Shown here one piece after another: positions 6,792-6,848 of a stretch of 6,848 nucleotides of DNA. Each line of letters opens with the position of its first letter. The stretch's first letter is position 1. The notes under the pieces are model-generated. The model saw only the letters and a program-made list of their open reading frames with translations. It had not been told where the DNA came from and did not search any database. The position numbers were made by a program, and so were the translations under genes. Source of the stretch: Acidobacteriaceae bacterium UBA1795 (GTDB lineage: Bacteria > Acidobacteriota > Terriglobia > Terriglobales > Acidobacteriaceae); the NCBI GenBank assembly GCA_002314435.1, contig DCFV01000039.1, forward strand, positions 1 to 6,848. The letters are read 5' to 3'.

Positions 6792-6797
6792 CCTCCT
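6792..6797 (-). promoter_or_regulatory. Consensus Shine-Dalgarno of the fucosidase gene
   Basis: The minus strand reads a full AGGAGG eight bases before the ATG at 6783. This fixes the start at the beginning of the Tat signal. No promoter could be recognised in the remaining bases up to the window end. Confidence 0.7.
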
Positions 6798-6848
6798 GGG
6801 CGCGATGCGAAATGCGCGCTTCGTTATGACTTTCGGTGAGACTTGCTG

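Noticed and set aside
6808..6823. Imperfect palindrome CGAA...TTCG upstream of the fucosidase
   Set aside because: It has only four-base arms around a GCGC centre, does not fit the LacI spacing, and could easily occur by chance in GC-rich DNA.

Overview
The window looks like part of an Acidobacteriota chromosome, probably from the Terriglobia (relatives of Granulicella, Terriglobus or Edaphobacter). This is inferred from the style of the proteins (an ASPIC/UnbV calcium-repeat protein, a tyrosine recombinase of the type common in that group, large secreted glycosidases) and the moderately high GC content. No marker gene is present to prove it. Every protein gene lies on the minus strand. The only plus-strand gene is the last 17 bases of a tRNA at the left edge.

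Left edge (1-539): bases 1-17 have the layout of a tRNA 3' end, most likely tRNA-Asn, with CCA encoded. About 45 bases further on is a truncated tyrosine recombinase, minus strand, keeping only the C-terminal catalytic half. A tRNA 3' end beside an integrase remnant is the usual signature of an integration site, so this is probably the edge or scar of a decayed genomic island. Bases 540-699 are non-coding.

Middle and right (700-6783): three exported-protein genes read right to left. They are a Tat-exported GH29 alpha-L-fucosidase (5245-6783), a Sec-exported 807-residue six-hairpin glycosidase-like protein of unassigned specificity (2617-5040), and a 570-residue CRTAC1-like protein with seven DxDxDG calcium loops and a C-terminal ASPIC/UnbV domain (700-2412). 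Each has a good Shine-Dalgarno. The two gaps between them are 204 bases each and hold perfect-stem hairpins, so the genes are probably separate or attenuated transcription units and not a tight operon.

Together the two glycosidase-type proteins suggest extracytoplasmic breakdown of a fucose-containing polysaccharide. The gap before the six-hairpin gene carries a 14-base palindrome that fits the LacI-family operator pattern, which would agree with sugar-responsive control. The CRTAC1-like protein has no known enzymatic role, and its link to the sugar genes rests only on position. I see no clear new defence or mobile system. The points most worth checking are the island boundary, the unassigned glycosidase, the calcium-type loop inside the fucosidase and the regulatory structure in the 5041-5244 gap.
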